Both the position numbers and the translations under genes were made by a program. The notes beneath the pieces are model-generated. The model saw only the letters and a list, made by a program, of their open reading frames with translations. It did no database searches and was not told the origin of the DNA. A DNA stretch of 64,000 nt from Nonomuraea wenchangensis (GTDB taxonomy: Bacteria; Actinomycetota; Actinomycetes; Streptosporangiales; Streptosporangiaceae): positions 248,001-312,000 of the forward strand of contig NZ_FOHX01000003.1 of assembly GCF_900111685.1 (NCBI RefSeq). Direction: 5' to 3'. Positions within the stretch are counted from its first letter, which is position 1; each line of letters begins with the position of its first letter. Positions 15,163 to 23,652 of the stretch are shown piece after piece.

Positions 15163-18100
15163 CGTGAGATCCTCGTCTGCAGGTCGACGGTGGTCCCGGC
15201 GGCGCCGGGGTGGATGGAGACCTCGTTCATCAGGGCGCGCATGAGCGCGACGCCCCGTCCGCGGTGCGGGTTGGCCTCGGGCTCGGGGATCTTCCAGCGA
15301 CCGGTGTCGGTGACGGTGAGGTGCAGGCCGCTGCCGGTGGCGACCGCCCGCAGGCGGATCGTCCGGCCGGGGGCGTCGCGGTGGCCGTGCTCGATGGCGT
15401 TGGCGCACGCCTCACCCGCCGCCACGAGCACGTTCTGCATCTGCGCGGGGGCGAGCTGGCAGCGGCTCAGCCAGTCGCGCAGCGCCGCGCGTACGGGGGC
15501 GAGCTGGCTGGACTCGGCGGGGAAGGCGACCTCCAGCGGGGCGGGCTGGCGGTAGAGGAGCAGCGCGACGTCGTCGCTGAAGCCGCCGTCCGGGGTGAGG
15601 CTGGCCATGACCTCGCTCGCGAGCGCCTCGATGGGGGCGGCGCAGCCCGCCTGTACGGCCGCGCTGGCCTCGTCGATGCCGACCGTCAGCGGACGCCGGC
15701 GCCGCTCGACCAGCCCGTCGGTGTAGACGAGCAGCGTGGACCGGGGCGGCATGGTGCACCTCGCCTCCGGTCGCGGCCTGCCCATCGGCACGGCGAGCGG
15801 GGCCGCCCGGCCGCCCTCCAGGAGCTGGGTGCTGCCGTCGGCGTGGGCGAGGATGCCGGGCGGGTGGCCGGCGCTGGAGTAGACGAGCTCGCCGGTGGCG
15901 GTGTCGAGCACGCCGCAGAAGGCGGTGGTGCACTTGGCGCCGGGGATGAGCGCGGCGAACCTGTCGAGCGCGGTGAACACCTGCGCGGGCCCGGCGTCCT
16001 GGAGCAGCAGGGCCCGGCAGGCGCTGCGCAGCTGCCCCATGACGGCGGCGGCCTCCAGCCCGCGCCCCACGCAGTCGCCGACCACGATCCCGATGCGCCC
16101 GCCGGACAGCGGCACGATGTCGTACCAGTCGCCGCCGACCTCCAGGGGGCGGCCGGCCGGCTCGTAGCGGACGGCGAAGCCGTCGGGCAGCTCGGACGGG
16201 CCCAGGATGGCCCGCTGGAGCGCCACGGCGGCCTCGCGCTGCTGGTCGAGCTGGTGCACCCGGTGCAGGCCCTGGCCGAGGTGGCCGGCGAGCAGCGCCA
16301 GCAGGGTCTGGTCCTCACTGGTGAAAGGCCGGTTCTGGCTGAGGTCGACCCAGACGGTGAGCAGTCCCTCGGGGTGTTCGAGGGTGATGCCGGCGCCGTC
16401 CGCGCCGGGCGCGACCGGGCGGAGTGGCGGCTGGTCGCGCAGCGCGGCCAGCTTCTCCCGCAGCTCCTCGGGCAGGTCCGGCCAGTCGCCGCCCGCGGGC
16501 GCGCGGGCCAGGCCGCGTGGCCGGCCGTCGTTCCACACCGCGGCGAGGACCTGCCGGGCCCGCCACACCTCCTGCAACGCCTCCAGCCCGCCGGCCAGGG
16601 CGTCGGTCAGGTTGACGGCCTGGGAGACGCGCATGCTGAGCGCGGCGAGCGCGCTCTCGCGCTGCACGAGGTAGTGCTCGGCGGTGACGTCGCGCATGGT
16701 GCCCACGACGCGGCGGCGGCCGGTGTCGGGGTCGGTGACCGCGTTGAAGGTGAACGTGATCCACACCTGGTGCCCGTCCCGGTGGGTGACAGGGACGACG
16801 TTGCTGCCCCTGCCCTCGCGCATCATGCGCTCGAACGCCTCGGCGACCAGGGCGTGCGCCTGCGGATCCGCGTTCACGTCCGGCCACCAGGGGTGCTCGG
16901 CCGCGTACGGCAGGTCTTCGGGCCCGTAGCCGAGGATGTCGGTGAAGGCGGAGTTGACCTCGATCACCGCGCCGGTCTCGTCGGTGACGAAGAACGCCTC
17001 CTGCAGCGAGTCGATCATGGCGGTGCGCCACCGGGTGTGGTGGTTGCGCATCCGCGCCAGCTCCACGTTGGCCCGCGCCCGCGCCAGCAGCTCGGCGGCG
17101 GAGAACGGCTTGACCAGGTAGTCGTCGGCGCCCGCCTCCAGGCCCTCGATCGAGTCCTCCTGCCCGGCGCGGGCCGACAGCAGCAGCACCGGCACGCCGG
17201 CGGTGCGCGGGTCGGACCGCAGCGCCGAGACCAGGGCAAGGCCGTCGAGGCGCGGCATCATGACGTCGCTGACCACGAGGTCGGGCGCGTCCGCGCGGAC
17301 GGCGTCCAGGGCCTCCAGCCCGTCGCCGACGGCGGTGGCGTGGTAGCCGGCGCCCCTGAGCAGCCGGACGAGGTATTCGCGCATGTCGCTGTTGTCGTCG
17401 GCGATCAGCACCCGGGCCGCCGCGCCGCCGTCCGGTGCCGGCAGGCCGGCTCCGGCGGGGACCTCGGCCGCCGGCTGGGCGACGCCGTCGTCCTCGGGGA
17501 GCCAGCGCAGGGCCTCCTGGACGTACGGGTCGGCGCCGGCCGTGACCGTCTCGGCCGCGCCGGGCGCGATGATGCTGTCAGGAGGCAGGTGCGCGGCGCC
17601 GAAGGGCAGCCGGACGGTGAACGTGGTGCCCTCGTCCTCGACGCTGTCGGCGGCGATGGTGCCGCCGTGCAGGCCGACCAGCTCCTGCACCAGGGCCAGT
17701 CCGATGCCGCTGCCCTCGTGGGAGCGCGAGCGGGCGCTCTCGATCCGGTGGAACCGCTCGAACAGCCGCGGCAGCTCCTCGGCCGGGATGCCGATGCCCG
17801 TGTCGGTGACCGTCACCACCGCGTGCCCGTCGTGCTCGCGCACGCTGATGCCGACCGAGCCCTCGAAGGTGAACTTCAGCGCGTTGCTCAGCAGGTTGAG
17901 CACGACCTTCTCCCACATGCTCCGGTCGAGGTGGACCGGCTCGGCGAGCGGGGGGCAGTCGACCACGAACTCCAGCCCGGCCTTGTCGATGGCGGAGCGG
18001 AAGACGCTGGCCAGCTCGGCGGTGACGGCCGCGAGGTCCACCGGCTCGTAGCGGGCCTGCATGCGGCCGGCCTCGAGGCGGGAGAAGTCGAGCAGCGTGT

Positions 18101-19325
18101 TGACGAGCTTGCCGAGGCGCAGCCCGTTGCGGTGGATGACCTCGAGGTCCTGGCGCACCTGCGGGGAGGCGTCGGCGAGCGCGCCGCGCAGCTCCTGCAC
18201 CGGCCCCATGATCAGGGTGAGCGGGGTGCGGAACTCGTGGCTGATGTTGGAGAAGAAGACGGTCTTCGCCCGGTCCAGCTCGGCCAGCTCCTCGGCCCGC
18301 CGCTGCTGGGCCTGGTAGCTGCGGGCGGAGGAGATGCCGGCCGCGACGTGGCCGGCGGCCAGCTCGACGAAGCCGCGGTAGCCGTCGTCCAGCGGCCGGT
18401 AGCGGTTGAGCGCGGCCACCAGGAACCCGTACGGCCCGCCGCCCTGCTGGAGCAGCGGCACCACGAGCGCCTGCGTGGGCGGCTCGTTCCAGTGTCCGGC
18501 CGGCAGGCCGGTGAACGGCGCGCCGTCGAGCGCCACCAGCTCGGACTCGCCCTGGGCCAGCGCGGCGAGCGGCCACACCGGGTGGGGGTCGTCGGCGGGC
18601 AGGACGATCGGGGCGGCCGGGTGCCCGGCCGGGATGCCGGTCGCCTCGGCCAGCCGCGCGCCGCCCTCGTCGTCGAACAGGTAGGTGATGGTGAAGGGGA
18701 GGTCCTGCGGGTTCTGCCCGAGCTGGCGGCAGGCGAAGGCCAGCATCTCCTGCTCGGTGCGCACCACGCTGGGGTCGGAGCCGAGGTCGCGCAGGGTCGC
18801 CATGCGCCGCTCGCCGACGACCCGGTCGGTCTCCTCGCTGACCACGCAGAGCATGCCGACCACCGCGCCGTCGTCGTCGCGCAGCGGGCTGTAGGAGAAG
18901 GTGTGGTAGGTCTCCTCCGGATAGCCGGCCCGCTCCAGGAACAGCAGCAGCGCCTCGTCCCAGGTGGCCCGGCCGGTGTCGAGCACGGCGTGGATGCGGG
19001 GCCCGATGTCGCCCCAGATCTCCGCCCACACCTCGCTGGCCGGGCGGCCGAGCGCCCACGGGTATTTCCTGCCGAGGGTGTCGCGGCGGTAGGCGGCGTT
19101 GCAGAAGAACGTGAGCTCCGGCCCCCACGCCATCCACATGGAGAAGCGGGACGACAGCAGGATGCTCACGGCCGTCTGGAGGCTCTGCGGCCACTCCTCC
19201 GGGGGGCCGAGCGGGGTGGCGCGCCAGTCCACCAGGGCGAGTTCGCGGCCGATCTCGTCGTCCACGGTGAAGATCCCGGCCCCCGCGGCCGGCACCGGGC
19301 CGCGCTCAGCGTCGTCGCGTGCCAC
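15159..19325 (-). CDS. hybrid sensor kinase / response regulator / SpoIIE phosphatase / RsbW-like kinase
   Basis: This 1,388-residue cytoplasmic protein combines, in order: PAS-like sensor (about 15-160); GAF (185-335); HisKA with SHEFRTP (His363) and HATPase (455-575, DTGIGIP, GSGIGLAL); receiver (636-755, phospho-Asp687, Lys739); PAS (768-885); GAF (895-1030); SpoIIE-type PP2C phosphatase (1040-1258, metal ligands D1066, D1084, D1203, D1252); and a C-terminal anti-sigma-type HATPase (1265-1385, GEACANAIEHG). Thus two-component sensing is wired to partner switching in one chain. GTG 19323-19325 has an AAAGGG site 6 nt upstream. The downstream STAS protein is the likely substrate; the signals are unknown. 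Confidence 0.9.
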   Translation of the reverse strand: MARDDAERGPVPAAGAGIFTVDDEIGRELALVDWRATPLGPPEEWPQSLQTAVSILLSSRFSMWMAWGPELTFFCNAAYRRDTLGRKYPWALGRPASEVWAEIWGDIGPRIHAVLDTGRATWDEALLLFLERAGYPEETYHTFSYSPLRDDDGAVVGMLCVVSEETDRVVGERRMATLRDLGSDPSVVRTEQEMLAFACRQLGQNPQDLPFTITYLFDDEGGARLAEATGIPAGHPAAPIVLPADDPHPVWPLAALAQGESELVALDGAPFTGLPAGHWNEPPTQALVVPLLQQGGGPYGFLVAALNRYRPLDDGYRGFVELAAGHVAAGISSARSYQAQQRRAEELAELDRAKTVFFSNISHEFRTPLTLIMGPVQELRGALADASPQVRQDLEVIHRNGLRLGKLVNTLLDFSRLEAGRMQARYEPVDLAAVTAELASVFRSAIDKAGLEFVVDCPPLAEPVHLDRSMWEKVVLNLLSNALKFTFEGSVGISVREHDGHAVVTVTDTGIGIPAEELPRLFERFHRIESARSRSHEGSGIGLALVQELVGLHGGTIAADSVEDEGTTFTVRLPFGAAHLPPDSIIAPGAAETVTAGADPYVQEALRWLPEDDGVAQPAAEVPAGAGLPAPDGGAAARVLIADDNSDMREYLVRLLRGAGYHATAVGDGLEALDAVRADAPDLVVSDVMMPRLDGLALVSALRSDPRTAGVPVLLLSARAGQEDSIEGLEAGADDYLVKPFSAAELLARARANVELARMRNHHTRWRTAMIDSLQEAFFVTDETGAVIEVNSAFTDILGYGPEDLPYAAEHPWWPDVNADPQAHALVAEAFERMMREGRGSNVVPVTHRDGHQVWITFTFNAVTDPDTGRRRVVGTMRDVTAEHYLVQRESALAALSMRVSQAVNLTDALAGGLEALQEVWRARQVLAAVWNDGRPRGLARAPAGGDWPDLPEELREKLAALRDQPPLRPVAPGADGAGITLEHPEGLLTVWVDLSQNRPFTSEDQTLLALLAGHLGQGLHRVHQLDQQREAAVALQRAILGPSELPDGFAVRYEPAGRPLEVGGDWYDIVPLSGGRIGIVVGDCVGRGLEAAAVMGQLRSACRALLLQDAGPAQVFTALDRFAALIPGAKCTTAFCGVLDTATGELVYSSAGHPPGILAHADGSTQLLEGGRAAPLAVPMGRPRPEARCTMPPRSTLLVYTDGLVERRRRPLTVGIDEASAAVQAGCAAPIEALASEVMASLTPDGGFSDDVALLLYRQPAPLEVAFPAESSQLAPVRAALRDWLSRCQLAPAQMQNVLVAAGEACANAIEHGHRDAPGRTIRLRAVATGSGLHLTVTDTGRWKIPEPEANPHRGRGVALMRALMNEVSIHPGAAGTTVDLQTRISR

Positions 19326-19456
19326 ACGAGACCCTTTCGTTCGTAGCCGGGCAGGTCAGACACCAGCTCGCCAGTACGTAGAATAGGGCAGATCACCCCA
19401 TGGCTCGTGCCCCTCTTCCCCAGGCGCGAGGACCCACCCCTCTCTCAGGAGCCTCG

Positions 19457-19813
19457 GTGCAGCAGGATCCCGGTCTGACCGTCACCTACCAACCGCATTC
19501 GGCTCGCATCCACGTGCTGGTCGTCGCCGGCGACCTCGATCACCACACCTCGCCGCGGCTCCAGGCCGCGCTCGACCAGGTGGCGCTCGCGCCCGGCGAC
19601 GGGCTGGTGATCGACCTGTCGGCGCTGCCGTTCTGCGACTCCACGGGCATCTCCGTGCTCGTGATGGCGCACCAGCGGGCCCAGGAGGCCGGGGCCCGGC
19701 TCGGGCTGGCCGGGCTGGAGCCCGACATCGCCCACGTCTTCAAGATCATGGGACTGGATCGGCTGCTCTCCTTCTACGAGAGCCGCGACCTGGCCATCGC
19801 CGCGCTGCAGTAG
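19457..19813 (+). CDS. STAS-domain anti-sigma factor antagonist (second copy)
   Basis: This 118-residue STAS protein (VQQDPGLTVTYQPHSARIHVLVVAGDLDHHTSPRLQAAL) has the phosphoacceptor segment LPFCDSTGISVLVMAHQRA. It lies opposite the hybrid phosphatase/kinase gene, 130 nt away, and is a second possible client of that protein. GTG 19457 is preceded by AGGAG with 5-nt spacing; an in-frame ATG at 19400 has no ribosome binding site and adds a Pro-rich stretch unlike the family. Confidence 0.85.
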   Translation: MQQDPGLTVTYQPHSARIHVLVVAGDLDHHTSPRLQAALDQVALAPGDGLVIDLSALPFCDSTGISVLVMAHQRAQEAGARLGLAGLEPDIAHVFKIMGLDRLLSFYESRDLAIAALQ

Positions 19814-19818
19814 CGCGG

Positions 19819-20790
19819 TCAGCTCCGGTCGGCCGGTGCGGAGCTCGCGGCGAGCAGCCGCTCCCCCAGGGTGCGCGCCGCCCGCACCAGGTCCGGACAT
19901 TTCACGATCCGGTACGGCACCGGCAGCCTGGCCAGCTCCTCGGCGTACCAGGCCGGGTTGTTCGTGCTGCCCACCAGCCGGGTGGTGGCGGCGCCGAGCG
20001 GTTCGGGGCGGCCCATGACGCGGGAGAGCCAGCCCGCCACCCGCTCGGCGGGGGCCTCGACGACGACCTCGACCTCGTGGTCCCAGCCGACGGCCAGGTG
20101 CTCCTCCAGTACGGCGGCCGGGTCGAGCCCGGCGGGCGGCTCGAAGGGGACGTCGAGGACCCGCACGTCACCGACCCGGTCGACCCGGTAGGCGCGGCGG
20201 CCGGCGGAGGTGTGGGACCAGCACAGCAGATACCAGCGGCCGTGGCGGACGACGACCGCCCACGGGTCCACCTCGATCAGCCGCTCGTTGCCCGCCTCGG
20301 AACGGTAGCCGAGCCGCGCCCGGCGGCGGGCCGAGCACGCCTGGACGAGGGTGGCCGTGATGTCGGGGTCCGGCCGGGCCGCGGCGCGGTCGGGCACGGG
20401 CGCGGTGGTCCGCCGGACCGCCTCGGCCTGGGCGGCCACCTGCTCGGGCAGCGCCCGCATGATCTTGCCGAGCGCGCTGCCGACCGGGTCGGACGGATCG
20501 CCCGCGTCGTGGTGGCCGTCGAGCACGGCCATGACCAGGCCCAGGGCCTCGGCCGCGGTGAACGTCAGTGGCGGCAGCCGCAGCCCCCGCCCGAGCCGGT
20601 AGCCGCCGTACGGGCCGCGGACGGCCTCGACGGGGATGCCGGCCTCGCGCAGGATGCCGATGTAGCGGCGGGCGGCGCGCTCGGAGACACCGAGCCTGCC
20701 GGCCAGCCGGTCGGCCGTGATGCCGGGGTGGGCCTGAAGCAGGTCGAGCGTCATCAGGGCCCGGGCCGTGGGGCTCGCGCCGGGCTCCAT
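19819..20790 (-). CDS. YafY-type HTH/WYL-domain regulator
   Basis: This 323-residue DNA-binding regulator has an N-terminal winged HTH (ARALMTLDLLQAHPGITADRLAGRLGVSERAARRYIGILREAGIPVEAVRGPYGGYRLGRG) and a central WYL domain (RARLGYRSEAGNERLIEVDPWAVVVRHGRWYLLCWSHTSAGRRAYRVDRV). A WCX-like C-terminal region follows. WYL domains bind small ligands or nucleic acids; the ligand here is unknown. ATG 20788-20790 has a GGAGG site. It converges with the STAS gene and diverges from a membrane protein gene. Confidence 0.85.
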   Translation of the reverse strand: MEPGASPTARALMTLDLLQAHPGITADRLAGRLGVSERAARRYIGILREAGIPVEAVRGPYGGYRLGRGLRLPPLTFTAAEALGLVMAVLDGHHDAGDPSDPVGSALGKIMRALPEQVAAQAEAVRRTTAPVPDRAAARPDPDITATLVQACSARRRARLGYRSEAGNERLIEVDPWAVVVRHGRWYLLCWSHTSAGRRAYRVDRVGDVRVLDVPFEPPAGLDPAAVLEEHLAVGWDHEVEVVVEAPAERVAGWLSRVMGRPEPLGAATTRLVGSTNNPAWYAEELARLPVPYRIVKCPDLVRAARTLGERLLAASSAPADRS

Positions 20791-20861
20791 GGGGCCTCCG
20801 CCGCTGATCCGGAAGTGGAACGTCCGGAAGGGAAATTAGCACGCCCTCTTCACATGGCTGA

Positions 20862-20882
20862 AAGTTCAATATTTCGGAACTT
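20862..20882. promoter_or_regulatory. inverted repeat upstream of the membrane protein gene
   Basis: AAGTTC and GAACTT form 6-bp arms separated by 9 nt in the 154-nt divergent region. A TAGCAT -10-like hexamer follows at 20891-20896 on the plus strand. It may be the site of the adjacent WYL regulator. Confidence 0.35.
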
Positions 20883-20944
20883 GTCGGCTGTAGCATCGGC
20901 GCGGCGTCACGGACGTCCGCACGATTCGCGAAAGGGACACCCCC

Positions 20945-21853
20945 ATGCATTCCTCCTCCCCGAGCCTTCTCGACGCGCCCGCGGAGCAGCCTCCGCCCGA
21001 CACCGCGCCGGAGCAGGAGGACGGCGGCGGTGTCCTCACCGTCCTGGAGCGCATCGGCGCCGTGGTGGTGCCGGTCGGCGTCGCGCTGTACGCCGTGCTC
21101 TACCTCGGCGTCGAGCAGGTCTACTGGGTCTTCGGCGTCAACCCGCAGCAGGCCGGCATCGACCAGTCCGTCCTGCTGGGCCGGCTCATGGGCACGCTCA
21201 TCCTGCTCCTGCTGGCGCTCATCCCGGCCATCGGCGTCCTGGTCGGCCTCGGCTGGCTCATCGACAGGATCACGCGGGGCGCGGCCGGTCGGCTGCTCAG
21301 GCGGCTGCGCGAGCGCCCGTGGATCGTCGCCGCGCTGGCCGCGCTTTGGTCGGGGGCGACGTACTGGGGGCTGTTCAACCTGGTCGCCGACCTGACCCTG
21401 GGCATCATGGTCGCCGTCGCGGTGGGGCTCGGCGTGCTCGCCTTCCTGATCCCGTTCCGGCTGCTGCGCCGCAGGCGGGTGGGCCGCGCGGGCATGACGG
21501 TGCTGGTGGCCGCGCTGACCGGGCTCGGGCTGGGCTTCGTGCTGATCCTCAGCCTGGTCAAGGGCGCGGTCGAGGTGCAGGAGACCGGCCAGGCCAACGA
21601 CCTGCTCGGCTACGTCGGCTTCCAGGACCAGTGGGCGGTGCTGCGTGACGCCGCCACCGACAAGCCGCTCTACGACGGCCGCTGGATGATGCTGCTCGGC
21701 GAGAAGGAGAACACCTACGTCTTCTACGACTGCGACAAGCAGGAGACCTTCCGCCGCTCCATGTCGACCACGAACCTCGGCAACCTGCAGCTCGACCCGG
21801 ACCGCGAGCCAGGCTTCCGCTGCGGCACCCTCGCCGAGGACACCACCGGCTGA
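20945..21853 (+). CDS. polytopic membrane protein of unknown function
   Basis: This 302-residue protein has an acidic, Pro-rich cytoplasmic N-terminus and about five membrane helices (IGAVVVPVGVALYAVLYLGVEQVYWVF, LGRLMGTLILLLLALIPAIGVLVGLGWLI, IVAALAALWSGATYWGLF, LTLGIMVAVAVGLGVLAFLIPF, MTVLVAALTGLGLGFVLILSLV). A soluble C-terminal domain of about 90 residues follows (DQWAVLRDAATDKPLYDGRWMMLLGEKENTYVFYDC). I do not recognise the family. GAAAGGGAC precedes ATG 20945. It is followed after 42 nt by the dehydratase gene. Confidence 0.75.
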   Translation: MHSSSPSLLDAPAEQPPPDTAPEQEDGGGVLTVLERIGAVVVPVGVALYAVLYLGVEQVYWVFGVNPQQAGIDQSVLLGRLMGTLILLLLALIPAIGVLVGLGWLIDRITRGAAGRLLRRLRERPWIVAALAALWSGATYWGLFNLVADLTLGIMVAVAVGLGVLAFLIPFRLLRRRRVGRAGMTVLVAALTGLGLGFVLILSLVKGAVEVQETGQANDLLGYVGFQDQWAVLRDAATDKPLYDGRWMMLLGEKENTYVFYDCDKQETFRRSMSTTNLGNLQLDPDREPGFRCGTLAEDTTG

Positions 21854-21895
21854 CCTCCCGCTATCGTGGGATCCCCGCCTCGAGGAGCAGCAACC

Positions 21896-22864
21896 ATGCC
21901 CGACGCACTCCCGGTCACCCTGGACGACGTCCACGACGCCGCGGCCCGCCTCAAAGGGGTCGCGCACCGCACGCCCGTGCTGCGCTCCCGCACGCTCGAC
22001 GCGCTGGCCGGGGCCGAGGTCTTCGTCAAGTGCGAGAACCTGCAACGGGTGGGGGCGTTCAAGTTCCGCGGCGCCTACAACGCGATCTCGCGGCTGACGC
22101 CGGAGCAGCTCGCGCGGGGCATCGCCACCTACTCCTCGGGCAACCACGCCCAGGCCGTCGCCCTGGCCGCGCGCGAGCTGGGCAGCAGCGCGGTGATCGT
22201 CATGCCGGAGGACACCCCGCTGCTCAAGCGCGAGGCCACCGCCGGCTACGGCGCCGAGATCGTCACCTACGACCGCTACACCGGCGACCGGGTGGCGATC
22301 GGGGAGGCGCTGGCCGCCGAGCGCGGGCTGACGCTCATCCCCCCGTACGAGCACCCGCACGTCATCGCCGGTCAGGGCACCGCGACGCTGGAGCTGATCG
22401 AGGAGGCCGGCGAGCTGGACGCGCTGGTCGTCCCCATCGGCGGCGGCGGCCTGATCGCGGGCAGCGCGACGGCGGCCAAGGGGCTGCTGCCGGGGATCCG
22501 GGTGATCGGCGTGGAGCCCGAGGCGGGCGACGACACCAAGCGCTCGCTGGCCGCCGGCGAGCGCGTGTCGATCCCGATCCCGCGCACGATCGCCGACGGG
22601 ATGGCGGCCGAGATCCCGGGCGAGCTGACGTTCTCGATCAACAGGCGCCTGGTGGACGAGGTCGTCCTGGTCTCCGACGACGAGATCCGGCAGGCGATGC
22701 GGACGGCGTTCGAGCGGATGAAGACGGTCGTCGAGCCGAGCGGCGCCACGCCGCTCGCCGCGCTGCTGGCCGGGCGGCTGGGTGAGCCGCCGCGGCGCGT
22801 CGGCGTGATCCTCTCCGGCGGCAACGTGGACGTCCGGCGCTTCGCGGAGCTGGTCTCCTACTAG
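21896..22864 (+). CDS. threonine/serine dehydratase (PLP fold type II)
   Basis: This 322-residue enzyme deaminates threonine or serine (or a related hydroxy amino acid) to a 2-oxoacid. The PLP lysine lies in GAFKFRGAYNA (Lys56), followed by YSSGNHAQAVALAARELG (substrate/PLP loop) and IGGGGLIAGSA (phosphate-binding glycines). It lacks the C-terminal regulatory ACT domain of biosynthetic threonine deaminase, so a catabolic dehydratase, hydroxyaspartate ammonia-lyase or serine racemase-like role is likelier. ATG 21896 has a GAGGAG site. Its end overlaps the convergent methyltransferase gene by 4 nt. Confidence 0.85.
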   Translation: MPDALPVTLDDVHDAAARLKGVAHRTPVLRSRTLDALAGAEVFVKCENLQRVGAFKFRGAYNAISRLTPEQLARGIATYSSGNHAQAVALAARELGSSAVIVMPEDTPLLKREATAGYGAEIVTYDRYTGDRVAIGEALAAERGLTLIPPYEHPHVIAGQGTATLELIEEAGELDALVVPIGGGGLIAGSATAAKGLLPGIRVIGVEPEAGDDTKRSLAAGERVSIPIPRTIADGMAAEIPGELTFSINRRLVDEVVLVSDDEIRQAMRTAFERMKTVVEPSGATPLAALLAGRLGEPPRRVGVILSGGNVDVRRFAELVSY

Positions 22865-23616
22865 CGGCTCACCCCCGAGGCGAGGAAGAACGGCAGGGCC
22901 AGGAACAGCCGGTCCGTCTCCGCGCGCCGGCGCTGCTCGGCCACCCACGCCGCCTCCTGATCGGCGTCGATCGCCCCGGCCGCGCGGGCCGCCGCGGCGA
23001 GCCCGGCCAGCACCGGCAGCATCGCCGCGTCCGTGAACACCTCCGTGCGCACCTCCGCGTGCACGTCCTCGAACCCGGCGTCGAGCAGCAGGTTGCGCTG
23101 CCGCCGGGCGGCCCGGGGCGCGGTCACCAGGTCGGCGCGGGCGTGCACGAGCCGCCGGGTGAGCGCCGGGTCGTCGGAGTCGATGACGAAGGTGTCCCAG
23201 TCCTGGCCGGCCAGCACGATCCGGCCGCCCGGCGCGAGCACCCGCCGCGCCTCCGCCAGCGCCCGCGCCGGCTCGGCCAGCTCGTGGAAGACCTTGTCGG
23301 CGCGGTAGCCCGCCACCGAGCCGTCCTCCAGCGGCAGCGCGCAGGCGTCGCCGAGCCGGAAGTCGCCCTCCGGCCACCGGTGGCGGGCCACCGCGAGCGT
23401 CTCCGCGCTGACGTCCACGCCGACCGGCCGCGCCCCGCGCCCGGCCAGCTCCGCCACCGCGCGCCCCGCTCCGCAGCCGACATCCACGACGCCCGCCCCG
23501 GCCGGCAGCTCCAGCAGCTCGTACGACCGGGCGCGCAGCGCGGCGGCCCCGGGCCGGCCGTCCACCGCGTCGAGGCGCCGGACGAGCGCCTCCACCTTTT
23601 CCTTCTTCTCCGACAT
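22861..23616 (-). CDS. class I SAM-dependent methyltransferase
   Basis: This 251-residue enzyme has the SAM-binding motif VVDVGCGAGRAVAELAGRGARPVGVDVSAETLAVARHRW, followed by GDACALPLEDGSVAGYRADKVFHELAEPARALAEARRVLAPGGRIVLAGQDWDTFVIDSDD. The arrangement resembles UbiE-like small-molecule methyltransferases; the substrate is not evident. A CAGGCT -10-like hexamer ends 7 nt upstream of ATG 23614-23616 and a SoxR-like palindrome lies just beyond, so it probably has its own regulated promoter rather than depending on the oxidase gene upstream. Confidence 0.85.
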   Translation of the reverse strand: MSEKKEKVEALVRRLDAVDGRPGAAALRARSYELLELPAGAGVVDVGCGAGRAVAELAGRGARPVGVDVSAETLAVARHRWPEGDFRLGDACALPLEDGSVAGYRADKVFHELAEPARALAEARRVLAPGGRIVLAGQDWDTFVIDSDDPALTRRLVHARADLVTAPRAARRQRNLLLDAGFEDVHAEVRTEVFTDAAMLPVLAGLAAAARAAGAIDADQEAAWVAEQRRRAETDRLFLALPFFLASGVSR

Positions 23617-23630
23617 GCCGACCAGCCTGC

Positions 23631-23652
23631 GACCTCAGGTCGACCTGAGGTC
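23631..23652. promoter_or_regulatory. perfect 22-bp palindrome, SoxR/MerR-type operator
   Basis: Two adjacent half-sites, GACCTCAGGTC and GACCTGAGGTC, make a perfect 22-bp palindrome. On the minus strand TTGACC (23655-23650) and CAGGCT (23629-23624) flank it with a spacer of 20 nt, the long spacing typical of MerR-controlled promoters. The core matches the SoxR consensus CCTCAAGTTAACTTGAGG as I recall it in 14 of 18 positions. Confidence 0.65.

Noticed and set aside
14508..15408. Longer frame joining the STAS gene to upstream sequence
   Set aside because: The N-terminal extension is arginine-rich shadow of the sensor gene; MTAPLTVVASQ at 15162 is the family-like start.
15210..19346. 1,378-residue open frame on the plus strand
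   Set aside because: It is the antisense shadow of the sensor/phosphatase gene, rich in Arg, Gly, Gln and without domain structure.
20168..23377. 1,069-residue open frame on the minus strand
   Set aside because: It is a shadow across the dehydratase, the membrane protein and part of the WYL gene; real genes with clear motifs occupy the other frames.
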